NCBI GenBank assembly: GCA_900549105.1
Contig: URND01000005.1
Coordinates: forward strand, 1-59,297
DNA: 59,297 bases
Direction: 5' to 3'
From: an uncultured Eubacteriales bacterium
GTDB lineage: Bacteria > Bacillota > Clostridia > Lachnospirales > Lachnospiraceae
Shown: one piece after another, positions 16,374 through 24,518 of the stretch
How the letters are laid out: every line of letters starts with the position of its first letter
How positions within the stretch are numbered: the first letter of the stretch is position 1
Made by a program: the position numbers and the translations under genes
The notes under the pieces: generated by a model
Database searches by the model: none
Told to the model about the DNA's origin: nothing
Seen by the model: the letters and a program-made list of their open reading frames with translations, nothing else

Positions 16374-17291
16374 CTATTCCGGATATATTTCTTGATAAAT
16401 CTTATCCACATCATATTCCGGCGCGTATTTTCCGGCCACTGTATAAATCCGGTCAATAGTTTCCTTATCTTCTTCCAGTTCCTCCGCAATAGTCTCCGGC
16501 GATTTACCTTTCACCATTTTTTTGCAGACCATCGAAATCAACTTCTGAACCGAACCCCGTTTAATACCCCGTTCAATACCCTCAAGAATTCCATCCTGCC
16601 TGAAACTCTTGTAATCTCGAATCGCTTTCATACGGTTATCATATTCCAGTTTTTTCCGCTCATCTTCGCTGAGGGCCATCAATCGCTGGTAGGCCGCATC
16701 GATATACACATCTTTTTCTGCCAAAGTTTCCATTTCCTCCCTTTTTTCACTGCCCAGAAATCTGGTCCAATTCAGAAGTGGATTTTCCAGATACTGGTTC
16801 TTCCGGACTTTTTTCAATTCAAGAATATGTACCTCTATCTTATCGCTGTACATTTGATTCCGATGGTCTTCCCATAAATGAAACCGGGAATAATATTCAG
16901 AACTGTCTTCAAACAAATTAAAATCCAGAATTCCCACATGGATACACTTCTTCATCTTTTCATAAGAATCTCCGGCCCGTATCTGCTCACAAAACATCTT
17001 GCATAAATAGAATAATGAACGCTCCGGCCACTGCTTGTAAGAAGCCACCTGAATCTCAATATCCACCTGGGCTCCATCCGTCAGCATCACCCGTACATCC
17101 AAAATTCCCTGTTTGTCATCGGCATGAAGTTTTCGCAGCACTGTCGGTATCAACTCTGTCCCGACAATATCCTCCGGCCGCACGCCCAAAAGGGCGGAAA
17201 GAAATCCCCGCCGGACCAATTCCTCTTCCATGAGTTCCTTGAAGCAAAAATCAATTTTCGGCTTCATAATAAAATCCTGTGTCTCTCCCAT
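16374..17291 (-). CDS. Rpn/PD-(D/E)XK nuclease-family protein
   Basis: A 305-residue protein of the large family annotated as Rpn recombination-promoting nuclease or PD-(D/E)XK nuclease-family transposase. The start ATG at 17291 has AGGAGG 6 bases upstream. The open frame extends 32 codons further but without a ribosome-binding site. The family core is visible: KIDFCFKELMEEE at the start, then the putative catalytic run LDVRVMLTDGAQVDIEIQV (Asp, then Glu-x-Gln), RSLFYLCKMFCEQI, and a C-terminal part with EGIERGIKRGSVQK followed by a helical bundle. These genes are frequent, often as decayed copies, in Lachnospiraceae genomes. This one is intact. No flanking repeats mark it as a mobile unit. 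Confidence 0.8.
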   Translation of the reverse strand: MGETQDFIMKPKIDFCFKELMEEELVRRGFLSALLGVRPEDIVGTELIPTVLRKLHADDKQGILDVRVMLTDGAQVDIEIQVASYKQWPERSLFYLCKMFCEQIRAGDSYEKMKKCIHVGILDFNLFEDSSEYYSRFHLWEDHRNQMYSDKIEVHILELKKVRKNQYLENPLLNWTRFLGSEKREEMETLAEKDVYIDAAYQRLMALSEDERKKLEYDNRMKAIRDYKSFRQDGILEGIERGIKRGSVQKLISMVCKKMVKGKSPETIAEELEEDKETIDRIYTVAGKYAPEYDVDKIYQEIYPE

Positions 17292-17605
17292 AAAATTCCT
17301 CCTTTGACCATAAAATAACCGGCTCAGAAACTTTGGAAAAACACATGAATTTATTTTTATTATAGTAAACCTGTCTGTTTTTCTCAATAGCTTTCTGCCG
17401 CCTTATTAAAAATATTAATGGAAATTTCTGTTTCCGAAAGGAAACTGCCGCACATAGAAGCTGTGCGCTTTGACAGTTTTACTATACCGAAAAAATTACT
17501 CAGCTTCAATATAAATCTTTCGACACATTTCTGCATCCATGGAAAAAGAGCGCTTATCCTGTCGTTTTATCAACTTTCAAAGCACTCTTTTTCATTCTTT
17601 ACAAT
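17292..17605. other. intergenic region with a terminator
   Basis: About 310 bases between the Rpn-like gene and the HTH gene. It contains the terminator at 17541-17593 and the promoter region of the Rpn-like gene. A plus-strand open stretch at 17418-17624 shows no natural protein pattern and reads through the terminator, so it is not called. Confidence 0.5.
17541..17593 (-). terminator. terminator at the end of the lanthipeptide locus
   Basis: On the minus strand AAAAAGAGTGCTT pairs with AAGCGCTCTTTTT with a large loop, placing T5 at the end. It lies about 15 bases past the stop of the HTH gene, the last gene of the cluster. Confidence 0.7.
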
Positions 17606-17860
17606 TCATTTATTGGAGTCGTAGTCTATCTTGAAATTCATAATAATCGCATTTACAAGCATACTTTCAATTCGTGATTTCATATCCCAATCTATCTCAT
17701 AATGCAAATCTCCCACATCATCGTAAACCTTTCGTGTACACAATTTGCATATATAAGCGTTGTGACATTCAAGAACCTTTTTCAGAGCTTCCGAATCCCC
17801 GCGAACTGCCGCTTCTACCACCGAATAGGGTACGCGATTATCTGTAAATTTTTTAGACAT
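17606..17860 (-). CDS. helix-turn-helix protein similar to Tn916 Orf8
   Basis: An 84-residue protein. The ATG at 17860 follows the sigma-like gene by two bases after its TAG, with GGAGTAG as the ribosome-binding region. The sequence (YSVVEAAVRGDSEALKKVLECHNAYI, given here only in part, then EIDWDMKSRIESMLVNAIIMNF) is the pattern of the conjugative-transposon HTH domain found in Orf8 of Tn916-like elements. In Tn916, the pair Orf7/Orf8 regulates transfer genes. Here it sits behind lanM with no conjugation genes nearby, so it is probably a leftover or a recruited regulator. Confidence 0.7.
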   Translation of the reverse strand: MSKKFTDNRVPYSVVEAAVRGDSEALKKVLECHNAYICKLCTRKVYDDVGDLHYEIDWDMKSRIESMLVNAIIMNFKIDYDSNK

Positions 17861-17862
17861 AC

Positions 17863-18270
17863 CTACTCCTCCAATACCTCGCGCATTAATCTCAGCGCCT
17901 GCTCTTTTCTGCGAATTAAAGTTCTCAGAGAACATTCTGTCATCTCTGCAATTTCTTTATTCGTAAATCCTAAAAAGTAATACAGAAGTAAAATATCCTG
18001 ATATACTTTGTCCAGTTGTTTAACTGCCTCGCCGAGATTATCATCCCGAATTTCTACCAAATAACCATTTACAACAAAACGATGGGGTACGCCAAAATAT
18101 TTGTCTTCTGTTATCAAATAATCCAACGCATTCTCACACAGGAAAGAAAGAGACATTTCTTTCTCATTACGCCTTCCAATCTCTTCATAACATTTTCGTG
18201 CACTCAGCTTCAATACTTTTACACAAAATGCTGCAAAGCGATAAGATACGGTTTCTTCGAATTTATTCAT
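17863..18270 (-). CDS. sigma-70-like factor of the Tn916 Orf7 type
   Basis: A 135-residue protein. The ATG at 18270 has GGGGGGAG 6 bases upstream, better than the upstream alternatives. The front part (VSYRFAAFCVKVLKLSARKCYEE) and the acidic ENALDYLITEDKYF stretch follow the Orf7 pattern of Tn916. The C terminus is a clear sigma region 4 helix-turn-helix: LDKVYQDILLLYYFLGFTNKEIAEMT, given in part, then SLRTLIRRKEQALRLM. It starts 42 bases after the lanM stop and is cotranscribed with the Orf8-like gene. It may direct RNA polymerase to a local promoter, possibly in this cluster. Confidence 0.75.
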   Translation of the reverse strand: MNKFEETVSYRFAAFCVKVLKLSARKCYEEIGRRNEKEMSLSFLCENALDYLITEDKYFGVPHRFVVNGYLVEIRDDNLGEAVKQLDKVYQDILLLYYFLGFTNKEIAEMTECSLRTLIRRKEQALRLMREVLEE

Positions 18271-18312
18271 TGATTCTCCCCCCTGCTCATTACTGTCCAC
18301 TGACATTGTTTT

Positions 18313-21207
18313 TCAAAGCTGTAAATCTAAAATTCCCGGCAGATTCGGGAACAGGCTGTGAAGCAAACCATAGCCCACTCCGGCTAATCCTGTCATCAGG
18401 CTGTAATCATAGTGTTCGCGCAGTACAGCTTTCGTATCATTTTCTATAAATAGCTGCTGCAAAATCCAAAGACTCTCCATCATGTTTTTCCGCATGGACT
18501 CTTGCCACACGTCCATTCCGGCCAACTCTCCAATGAGGATATTTCCCAGATTGCCATGGCACAGCCCGACTTCCTCCCGAAAGACTATATCCGGATAATC
18601 GACAGTCAGCCTTTCTATCTCCCGACCCAGCATTTCTTTTTGCGTCCCGCTGAAATACGGCAAAGAGAGTTTCCATCCCAACAGAATTCCGGCGGTCCCA
18701 TGGCACCATTTAAAGTCTGACATATACAGTTCCTCATCAGCCCTTAAATCCCGCCAGCCGCCTTCTTCCGGGCAATATAAAGTCCTTTCATATAAAAATG
18801 CCTGAAATGCCGCATCCAGATATCTGCTCTTCCCCGTATATTGGGCAAGTCTGGCCAAAGAATACATAATTCCGGCACACCCATGAGCAAAGCCGCCAAG
18901 TAATGCCCCATTGCTGATCCTCTTCCAGCCAATTCCTTTTTCTGCAGATACCGCATTTTCCAACAACACTTCCGCAGCCACCTCAGCCATTTCCAGATAG
19001 CAGCTTTCTTTTTGAAAATCGTACATATTCAAAAAGGCCATGATTGCACCGGCATTTCCCCCGACAATATCAAACTGATTATCCGATGGAAGGTTTCTTG
19101 CTGTAATCCGGCAATGTTTTGCCGCATATTCCAGATATACTGGGGCCTCTGTTATTTGATACAGTAACTGATACCCATAAACAATAGAGCTTTCTCCAAA
19201 GAAAATCCCTGTAGGTAAATTCTCTGTCCCATTTTCCACCGTCAAATCTGTATATTCAAACAGTTCCCTTATCATCGGCTTATACACCCTGGAAATCGGA
19301 TGTTCCGGCATCAGTTTAAGCATAGCCGCTGAAAAAACAGCCATCCCCATGATTCCCTCATAAAGATATCTGTCTGACATTTCCATATAATATGTATAGC
19401 GTTTATCCACATTAACCGCCATTGTCCGGGTATTTATCCACCGAATCTGTCCGGGCAATTCAACACGATGCTCATAAATCACATCTGCAATCTTTGAGCA
19501 TAAATTTTTCACTGAAATATCTTTGATATTCTCGGCTGAAAATTGCGGTATACTTGTTTTTAAAACCTCAACTCTTGAATAGGTTAAAGCTGTCTCAATG
19601 AGCTGTTTCTGCACACGTAAATCTTCCAGCGTCCGATTTTGAATTTGATTCTCAATAAATTCCATCCCTGTCCGTTTAAAAAACGTTTTTAATGGTCTCC
19701 CCTGAGAATTAATAATTTCTCCCGAGCCCATATGAAATTGAAAATAAGGAATATCGCCATTCAGCATATCCTCAATTTCCTGATTCACAAGCCAGGCTTT
19801 ATCTTCAAACTCAGGTATGGCCAATGCATTTTTAAGAAATTCCCGCCGCATGCCCTCCTGGCGCATAAACTGCGGATGATAGGACAAATCAAGAATCATA
19901 TGATATTCCTGAGTATTCCTGAAAAGCTGCCGGTAAAGGGACGAGCTCATCATTTCCGCCAATTGGCTGACCTGCGCTTTATGTTCATAAATATACAAAT
20001 ATCCAGCTTCAAAGCCCTCATAAATATTTTGTAAATAATCTCCCGGATTAACAAGCTGTCCATTTAACCGTACCCGGTTATTTTTCTCCTGAGTCTCACC
20101 ATATTTGTAGGCAATACACATTGTCGATTTACCTGGATTAGCTATCACCGGAATCTTCAAATCCATCATCTGCCGGCCGCCGCCGCAGAGACCGCTGAAA
20201 TCTGCATTGAAATTCTTATTTCTGGCCCCATAAAATGGGAGTATTCCTATCGGCAATACCGACATTCCGATGAAAGTATTGGTCTGCTTCTCACCAATCG
20301 GCATCTGCTCCGGAGGCAGCTGAATCAATGTTTCATAATCAATCAACACCGGATACTCGCCGCTGGCAACCATATTTTCATAGTGCATATCTCCGCTATG
20401 ACACAAATGGCAAATGCACAAAATCATTCCGAGCCGTGTAAAATAATTTTTTACCTGCTGCTCAGACTGACATTCCCCGTAGGACGCCTCTTTTTCCCAA
20501 ACATAACTATCCCGCTCCAACGCAGGATTTATGTATGCAGGCACCCCACAGGAATTGCCAATCCGCGCATACAGCTCGTTAAAAAAGCGAACCCCTGTAT
20601 TCACTCTGGATTTATGATAAATGACCTCACCATTATCCAGTTCTACACGGTAAACAACACGGTTTTCACAATGTGAATCCGAGCCGCTTCCTGATATCCG
20701 AAGGACTTCCCCAAAAGGATTTTCCGCGAAAAATTCAGCATTTAAATCCTCTTTATCAGAAACAAAATGCTGAAAAACCTCTATTATATTTCGAATATAA
20801 AATTTCGAACTCTGAAATATCGCGTCTCGCCAAATCGGATATTCTGTGAATAAATTTCGCACATATTCCGGCTGCATCAGATGATGACAAACATAATCCG
20901 CATATTCCTCTTCTTCTGAATCGCCTTTCAGTTCTCCGGCTTCTCGCTGAACATTCATATCATAGATTAAAAGCCGTTTTGAAACCTTAATTAAAATTTG
21001 CTTCAAAACACCCAAATCTACGACCTCCCGCGCTGGACGGCCCGGTAGCTTTACAGCCGCCGTTTCGCCTTCAATTTCTTTCAGCGCCGCATCGGCAATA
21101 CAGTCAAAAAAAGGATTAAACACCGCTCCTGGTTTCTCCCCGAGTCTCGTATACTCTTTTAAGCTTTGATAAACAATATTCTCGAATTCTTTTTTACTTT
21201 TTGTCAT
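18313..21207 (-). CDS. lanM: class II lanthipeptide synthetase LanM
   Basis: A 964-residue bifunctional enzyme that phosphorylates and dehydrates Ser/Thr in the precursor and then closes thioether rings with Cys. The N-terminal dehydratase domain (about residues 100-560) shows the kinase-like motif HSGDMHYEN and VLIDYETL. The C-terminal LanC-like cyclase (about 620-960) has the zinc ligands Cys835 (WCHGTAG), Cys883 and His884 (LCHGNLG), plus GGFAHGCAGI and TGLAGVGYG. All catalytic landmarks are intact and the length is typical. The precursor gene lies 23 bases upstream. No LanT transporter/protease or LanFEG immunity pump is found in the cluster, which is unusual. Confidence 0.95.
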   Translation of the reverse strand: MTKSKKEFENIVYQSLKEYTRLGEKPGAVFNPFFDCIADAALKEIEGETAAVKLPGRPAREVVDLGVLKQILIKVSKRLLIYDMNVQREAGELKGDSEEEEYADYVCHHLMQPEYVRNLFTEYPIWRDAIFQSSKFYIRNIIEVFQHFVSDKEDLNAEFFAENPFGEVLRISGSGSDSHCENRVVYRVELDNGEVIYHKSRVNTGVRFFNELYARIGNSCGVPAYINPALERDSYVWEKEASYGECQSEQQVKNYFTRLGMILCICHLCHSGDMHYENMVASGEYPVLIDYETLIQLPPEQMPIGEKQTNTFIGMSVLPIGILPFYGARNKNFNADFSGLCGGGRQMMDLKIPVIANPGKSTMCIAYKYGETQEKNNRVRLNGQLVNPGDYLQNIYEGFEAGYLYIYEHKAQVSQLAEMMSSSLYRQLFRNTQEYHMILDLSYHPQFMRQEGMRREFLKNALAIPEFEDKAWLVNQEIEDMLNGDIPYFQFHMGSGEIINSQGRPLKTFFKRTGMEFIENQIQNRTLEDLRVQKQLIETALTYSRVEVLKTSIPQFSAENIKDISVKNLCSKIADVIYEHRVELPGQIRWINTRTMAVNVDKRYTYYMEMSDRYLYEGIMGMAVFSAAMLKLMPEHPISRVYKPMIRELFEYTDLTVENGTENLPTGIFFGESSIVYGYQLLYQITEAPVYLEYAAKHCRITARNLPSDNQFDIVGGNAGAIMAFLNMYDFQKESCYLEMAEVAAEVLLENAVSAEKGIGWKRISNGALLGGFAHGCAGIMYSLARLAQYTGKSRYLDAAFQAFLYERTLYCPEEGGWRDLRADEELYMSDFKWCHGTAGILLGWKLSLPYFSGTQKEMLGREIERLTVDYPDIVFREEVGLCHGNLGNILIGELAGMDVWQESMRKNMMESLWILQQLFIENDTKAVLREHYDYSLMTGLAGVGYGLLHSLFPNLPGILDLQL

Positions 21208-21230
21208 CTTTTACATTTTTTAGTTACAAA

Positions 21231-21383
21231 TTAACAGCAAAAAACTGTCATAAAATCTGTGCAAGTATTTGTAACCATTGTTAAATAGTATGGGATTGTT
21301 GTCTGCATTTTTTGAATTTCTTCCATTTCCTTGCGGATATCCCCAGCAAGATTCTTGCTATTTTCATTTTTTCTGTTTTCCAT
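21231..21383 (-). CDS. lanA: class II lanthipeptide precursor peptide
   Basis: A 50-residue peptide read on the minus strand, with AAAGGAGG 7 bases before the ATG. Residues 1-27 form a charged, helical leader (LAGDIRKEMEEIQKM at 12-26). The C-terminal part is rich in Thr and Cys and ends with TMVTNTCTDFMTVFCC (residues 35-50). One internal Cys (41) and the terminal Cys-Cys pair (49, 50), with Thr at 28, 29, 35, 38, 40, 42 and 46, match the three-ring pattern of the lacticin 481 / salivaricin A group. There is no Gly-Gly, Gly-Ala or Gly-Ser before the core, so the usual C39-protease cleavage site is missing. Position directly before lanM makes the substrate relationship very likely. Confidence 0.85.
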   Translation of the reverse strand: MENRKNENSKNLAGDIRKEMEEIQKMQTTIPYYLTMVTNTCTDFMTVFCC

Positions 21384-21416
21384 TCTCTCTCCTCCTTTGC
21401 TAAAATTTTCTCTTTG

Positions 21417-21476
21417 ATTATACCCCTCATTTTCTAATTTTTATCATTCTGTCCTTAAATTGTCGAATTTTGTCCC
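21417..21476 (-). promoter_or_regulatory. promoter of lanA-lanM with phased LytTR-type sites
   Basis: On the minus strand a -10 TATAAT (21417-21422) has no good -35 box. Upstream lie three phased GGACA/CGACA-type repeats. On the plus strand they read as GTCC at 21451, GTCG at 21462 and GTCC at 21472, 10-11 bases apart, each next to an AAATT or AATTT run. LytTR activators such as AgrA bind short direct repeats on one DNA face. This suggests control by the two response regulators encoded upstream. Confidence 0.55.
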
Positions 21477-21483
21477 TGAATAG

Positions 21484-22800
21484 CTAATTCGCTGGTATAC
21501 TTATATAAATTTGAAACATATCTTGCTGGATCTCATATTCCTTATGCCCTTCATACTTCTTAACAACATTATCAATACTTTTCATTCCAAGACCATGAAG
21601 AATTTTATTTTTCTTATCTGTTTGAAAGAAATTTACTCTTTCTTTACCACCTTCTTTCATTGTATTTTCACTCCATATAATAAGCATATCATTGACCTTT
21701 TTAATTCTTAAATCTATCCTCCGCTTCTCTTCTTCAATTTTTTCACATGCCTCAATAGCATTATCCAATAAATTAGCCAATAATGCACACATATCAATAT
21801 CTGCTATACCAATTTCTCCAATATAATCAATTTCATGAGTAAATTGGATACATTTTTCTAATGCTTCAGCAATCTTACAGTTTACAATAATATCTATAAT
21901 TTTACATCCAGATTCTACCCTTTGATTAATACTTAGTGTCCAATGGATATATGTATTAATGTATTCTAAAGCCTCATTATTTTTCTCTTCTTGAATTAAT
22001 TGATTTACCACCAACATATGATTTTTAAAATCATGATACATCATACGATTTTCATCATAAACTTTTCGCAAAGATTGGTAATTAGCTTCCAACATATCAT
22101 TACGCATTTTTAGAATTCTATTTTTCTCCTCTCCTTTTATTCTTACAATATAAAATATGAAAAAACCGCACATCACAAAGGCACATACTAAATAAAATGC
22201 CCAATACTGAATCAAATGTTTTGTATATGAAAATCGATATACCCTGCAAAAACATGATATCCCCAAATAACTATATATACAAAATATCCATCCATAAAAC
22301 AATGAATTTTCCCTAAGATAATCAATCCACTCACTTTTAAGAAGTATCCGATATATCACATAATAACTAAATGATAAAAATATTAAAAAGACACTTCTCT
22401 CTATTCCTACATTAACTAAATCCCATTTTACATAACGGCTAACTTGATTAACTTCATAAATTATAGTAACCATCAATAAATCTATTAACCGCATACAATG
22501 GACATACATTGCACTTAATGTAAATATTCTTTTACATTGTTCATGTGTAAATAACTTAATTAAAATGCAGTGATAGAAAGTTAAAATATATGTTATTATA
22601 TTTGAATATGAAACCGAATAATAATTCATAGCACCAATAACCGCTACCGGCGCACTTACCACTATGATAATGGCATTCTCAACCCATTCTTTTCTTCCTG
22701 TCTTCACGCCATATTTTTTCAAAAATAATTTGATTCCCCAGAAAATCAATGAATAATAATTTAAGTATTCTGTAGCCCAAAATATGAATTGCTTACACAT
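21484..22800 (-). CDS. AgrC-like sensor histidine kinase (GHKL type)
   Basis: A 438-residue sensor. Residues 1-220 contain about six membrane helices, as in peptide-sensing AgrC/ComD kinases. A coiled linker leads to the phosphoacceptor motif YHDFKNH (His256) and the GHKL ATP-binding domain with LLANLLDNAIEACE and GLGMKSIDNVVKKY. It overlaps the response regulator gene upstream by 8 bases, so the two are translated together. The lanA promoter follows 100 bases downstream. By family knowledge it senses an extracellular peptide. No agrB/agrD genes are present, so the modified lanthipeptide itself is a candidate signal (inference). Confidence 0.9.
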   Translation of the reverse strand: MCKQFIFWATEYLNYYSLIFWGIKLFLKKYGVKTGRKEWVENAIIIVVSAPVAVIGAMNYYSVSYSNIITYILTFYHCILIKLFTHEQCKRIFTLSAMYVHCMRLIDLLMVTIIYEVNQVSRYVKWDLVNVGIERSVFLIFLSFSYYVIYRILLKSEWIDYLRENSLFYGWIFCIYSYLGISCFCRVYRFSYTKHLIQYWAFYLVCAFVMCGFFIFYIVRIKGEEKNRILKMRNDMLEANYQSLRKVYDENRMMYHDFKNHMLVVNQLIQEEKNNEALEYINTYIHWTLSINQRVESGCKIIDIIVNCKIAEALEKCIQFTHEIDYIGEIGIADIDMCALLANLLDNAIEACEKIEEEKRRIDLRIKKVNDMLIIWSENTMKEGGKERVNFFQTDKKNKILHGLGMKSIDNVVKKYEGHKEYEIQQDMFQIYISIPAN

Positions 22801-23509
22801 GGTTCCTCCAATAAGTATTAATTTCTATTTTCACTCTTTCTAACTGGGGTTTGCTGACAGGAATAATTTCGCCATTAGACATATAAATCTGCTTATTTTT
22901 CAATTTCATCACATGCTCAATATTCACAATAAAACTGCGGTCCACATATATAAAGTTCTGTTCCGGCAATTCTTCATATACCTCAGATAAAGTTTTGCGA
23001 ATACTGCTCTGCCCGTTTCGTGTCTGAAATACAACGTTCTTTCCATCTTTATACAGGTAATAAATATCTTTAATTGGAACCTTTTCAAGCTTTGTACTCA
23101 CGATAATCCGATATGACGGTTCCATCCAAGACTCCATCTCTTTCTGAATATTTCCTAAAGTTTCGCCCAGCTTCTTTTTCCATTCATCCTTCAATATGTA
23201 TTGATAAGCCTTTGCACTATATCCTTCAATTGCATACTGGGGATAAGCCGTGAGAAAAACTATATAAGGATAGGGTGATTTTTCTCTGAGTTTCCGCCCT
23301 AAATCGATTCCTGACATATCCGGAAGGTCAATATCTAATAGATAAACATCATAATATTTACCATCATCCACCTCATACATCAAACTTCTGCCATTGCAGT
23401 AGCAATCCACCATCACAGCCAGATTGGTTTTCGCATAGTAAGCATAAATTTCTTTTTCTATCCGTTTATAAAAAATTTGTTCATCATCTAAGACCGCAAT
23501 CCTTAACAT
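22793..23509 (-). CDS. LytTR-family response regulator, copy 1
   Basis: A 238-residue AgrA-like regulator. The receiver domain occupies residues 1-120, with acidic pocket LDDE (7-10) and phospho-acceptor Asp59 in LLDIDLPD. The LytTR DNA-binding domain (about 135-238) has KVPIKDIYYLYKDGKNVVFQT, given in part, and FIYVDRSFIVNIEHVMKLKNK. It is encoded directly before the AgrC-like kinase (8-base overlap), so it is the probable cognate partner. It is a close paralogue of the gene at 23713-24429, most positions being identical by eye, which implies a recent tandem duplication. Confidence 0.92.
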   Translation of the reverse strand: MLRIAVLDDEQIFYKRIEKEIYAYYAKTNLAVMVDCYCNGRSLMYEVDDGKYYDVYLLDIDLPDMSGIDLGRKLREKSPYPYIVFLTAYPQYAIEGYSAKAYQYILKDEWKKKLGETLGNIQKEMESWMEPSYRIIVSTKLEKVPIKDIYYLYKDGKNVVFQTRNGQSSIRKTLSEVYEELPEQNFIYVDRSFIVNIEHVMKLKNKQIYMSNGEIIPVSKPQLERVKIEINTYWRNHV

Positions 23510-23639
23510 TAGTTATCACCTTCTTAATCTTATTTTCTTGCGCTCCTATACATCTTACATTAGGCTCAGTTTATCATCACGGATTTTCACCGTAAAGCCT
23601 ATAACTTGTGGATTATTTTTACACAAGCTTTCCATAATA

Positions 23640-23669
23640 AAAAATATGCCCCATTGTTATATACAATGG
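23640..23669 (-). terminator. terminator between the two response regulator genes
   Basis: CCATTGT pairs with ACAATGG (23651-23669) around a 5-base loop. On the minus strand it is followed by GGGCATATTTTTTATT. It separates transcription of the upstream regulator copy from the downstream regulator-kinase pair. Confidence 0.65.
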
Positions 23670-23712
23670 AACATCCAAAGAAGGTCTTATCTGTCTGGGT
23701 TTTCCCCTATTT

Positions 23713-24429
23713 TTATATATGGCTCTTCCAATACGCATTGATTTCTGCTTTAACTCTGTCTAATTGAGGCTTGCTGACTGGAACCCGCTCCCCATTTGAC
23801 ATATATAACTCTTTGTTTTTTAATTTCATCACATGCTGCACATTAACAATAAAGCTTCTGTCTACATAAATAAACTCCTCTTCCGGCAAATCTTCGTAAA
23901 CCTCAGACAATGTCTTTCGAACGCTGCTCTCACCGTTTCGTGTCTGAAATACAACATTTTTTCCTTCTTTATATAAATAATAAATATCCTTCACCGGTAT
24001 TTTTTCCAATTTTGCTCCCACCGTAATTCGATACGACGGTTCTGTTCGGGATTCAATTTCTTTTTGAATGTGATATAATGTTGTTTCAAGTTTTTCTTCC
24101 CACACATCCTTTAGAATGTATTGGTACGCCCTGGCATTATACCCTTCAATAGCAAACTGGGGGTAAGCTGTGAGAAAAATAATATAACTATAGGGAGACT
24201 TTTCCCTGAATTTTTTACCTAAATCTATACCGGATATATCCGGAAGCGCAATATCCAATAAATATACATCATAATACCTTCCATCGTCCACCTCATACAA
24301 TACTTCTTTCCCCTTGGTATAACAGTCTACTTGCACGGCAAGATTCATTCTTCCATATACCGAATAAATCTTCCTGCTGACTCGCTCACAAAAAACGGGT
24401 TCATCATCCACAACTGCAATTTTTAACAT
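23713..24429 (-). CDS. LytTR-family response regulator, copy 2
   Basis: A 238-residue paralogue of the preceding regulator with the same layout: receiver with VDDE (7-10) and Asp59 in LLDIALPD, then a LytTR domain with FIYVDRSFIVNVQHVMKLKNK, given in part. The length is the same and the C termini are near-identical (ending INAYWKSHI here, INTYWRNHV in copy 1). AGGAGG precedes the ATG. It stands alone between two terminators and has no adjacent kinase, so it could be activated by the same AgrC-like sensor or act as a second output. Two regulators for one sensor is a noteworthy arrangement in a lanthipeptide locus. Confidence 0.92.
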   Translation of the reverse strand: MLKIAVVDDEPVFCERVSRKIYSVYGRMNLAVQVDCYTKGKEVLYEVDDGRYYDVYLLDIALPDISGIDLGKKFREKSPYSYIIFLTAYPQFAIEGYNARAYQYILKDVWEEKLETTLYHIQKEIESRTEPSYRITVGAKLEKIPVKDIYYLYKEGKNVVFQTRNGESSVRKTLSEVYEDLPEEEFIYVDRSFIVNVQHVMKLKNKELYMSNGERVPVSKPQLDRVKAEINAYWKSHI

Positions 24430-24464
24430 TACAAAATCCTCCTGCCTTTTTCTTTTGTATTTAT

Positions 24465-24505
24465 AAAAGAAAGACGCTTCACCATCACAAGTAATGAAGC
24501 GTCTT
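24465..24505 (-). terminator. terminator downstream of the truncated ATP-binding gene
   Basis: AAGACGCTTCA pairs with TGAAGCGTCTT. On the minus strand it is followed by TCTTTT. It ends transcription of the gene at 24519 before response regulator copy 2. Confidence 0.8.
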
Positions 24506-24518
24506 AAGATTAGTCAAA

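Noticed and set aside
22793..24429. One response regulator gene duplicated by an assembly error
   Set aside because: The two copies differ at many positions spread over their length and have different flanking sequence, so they are true paralogues.
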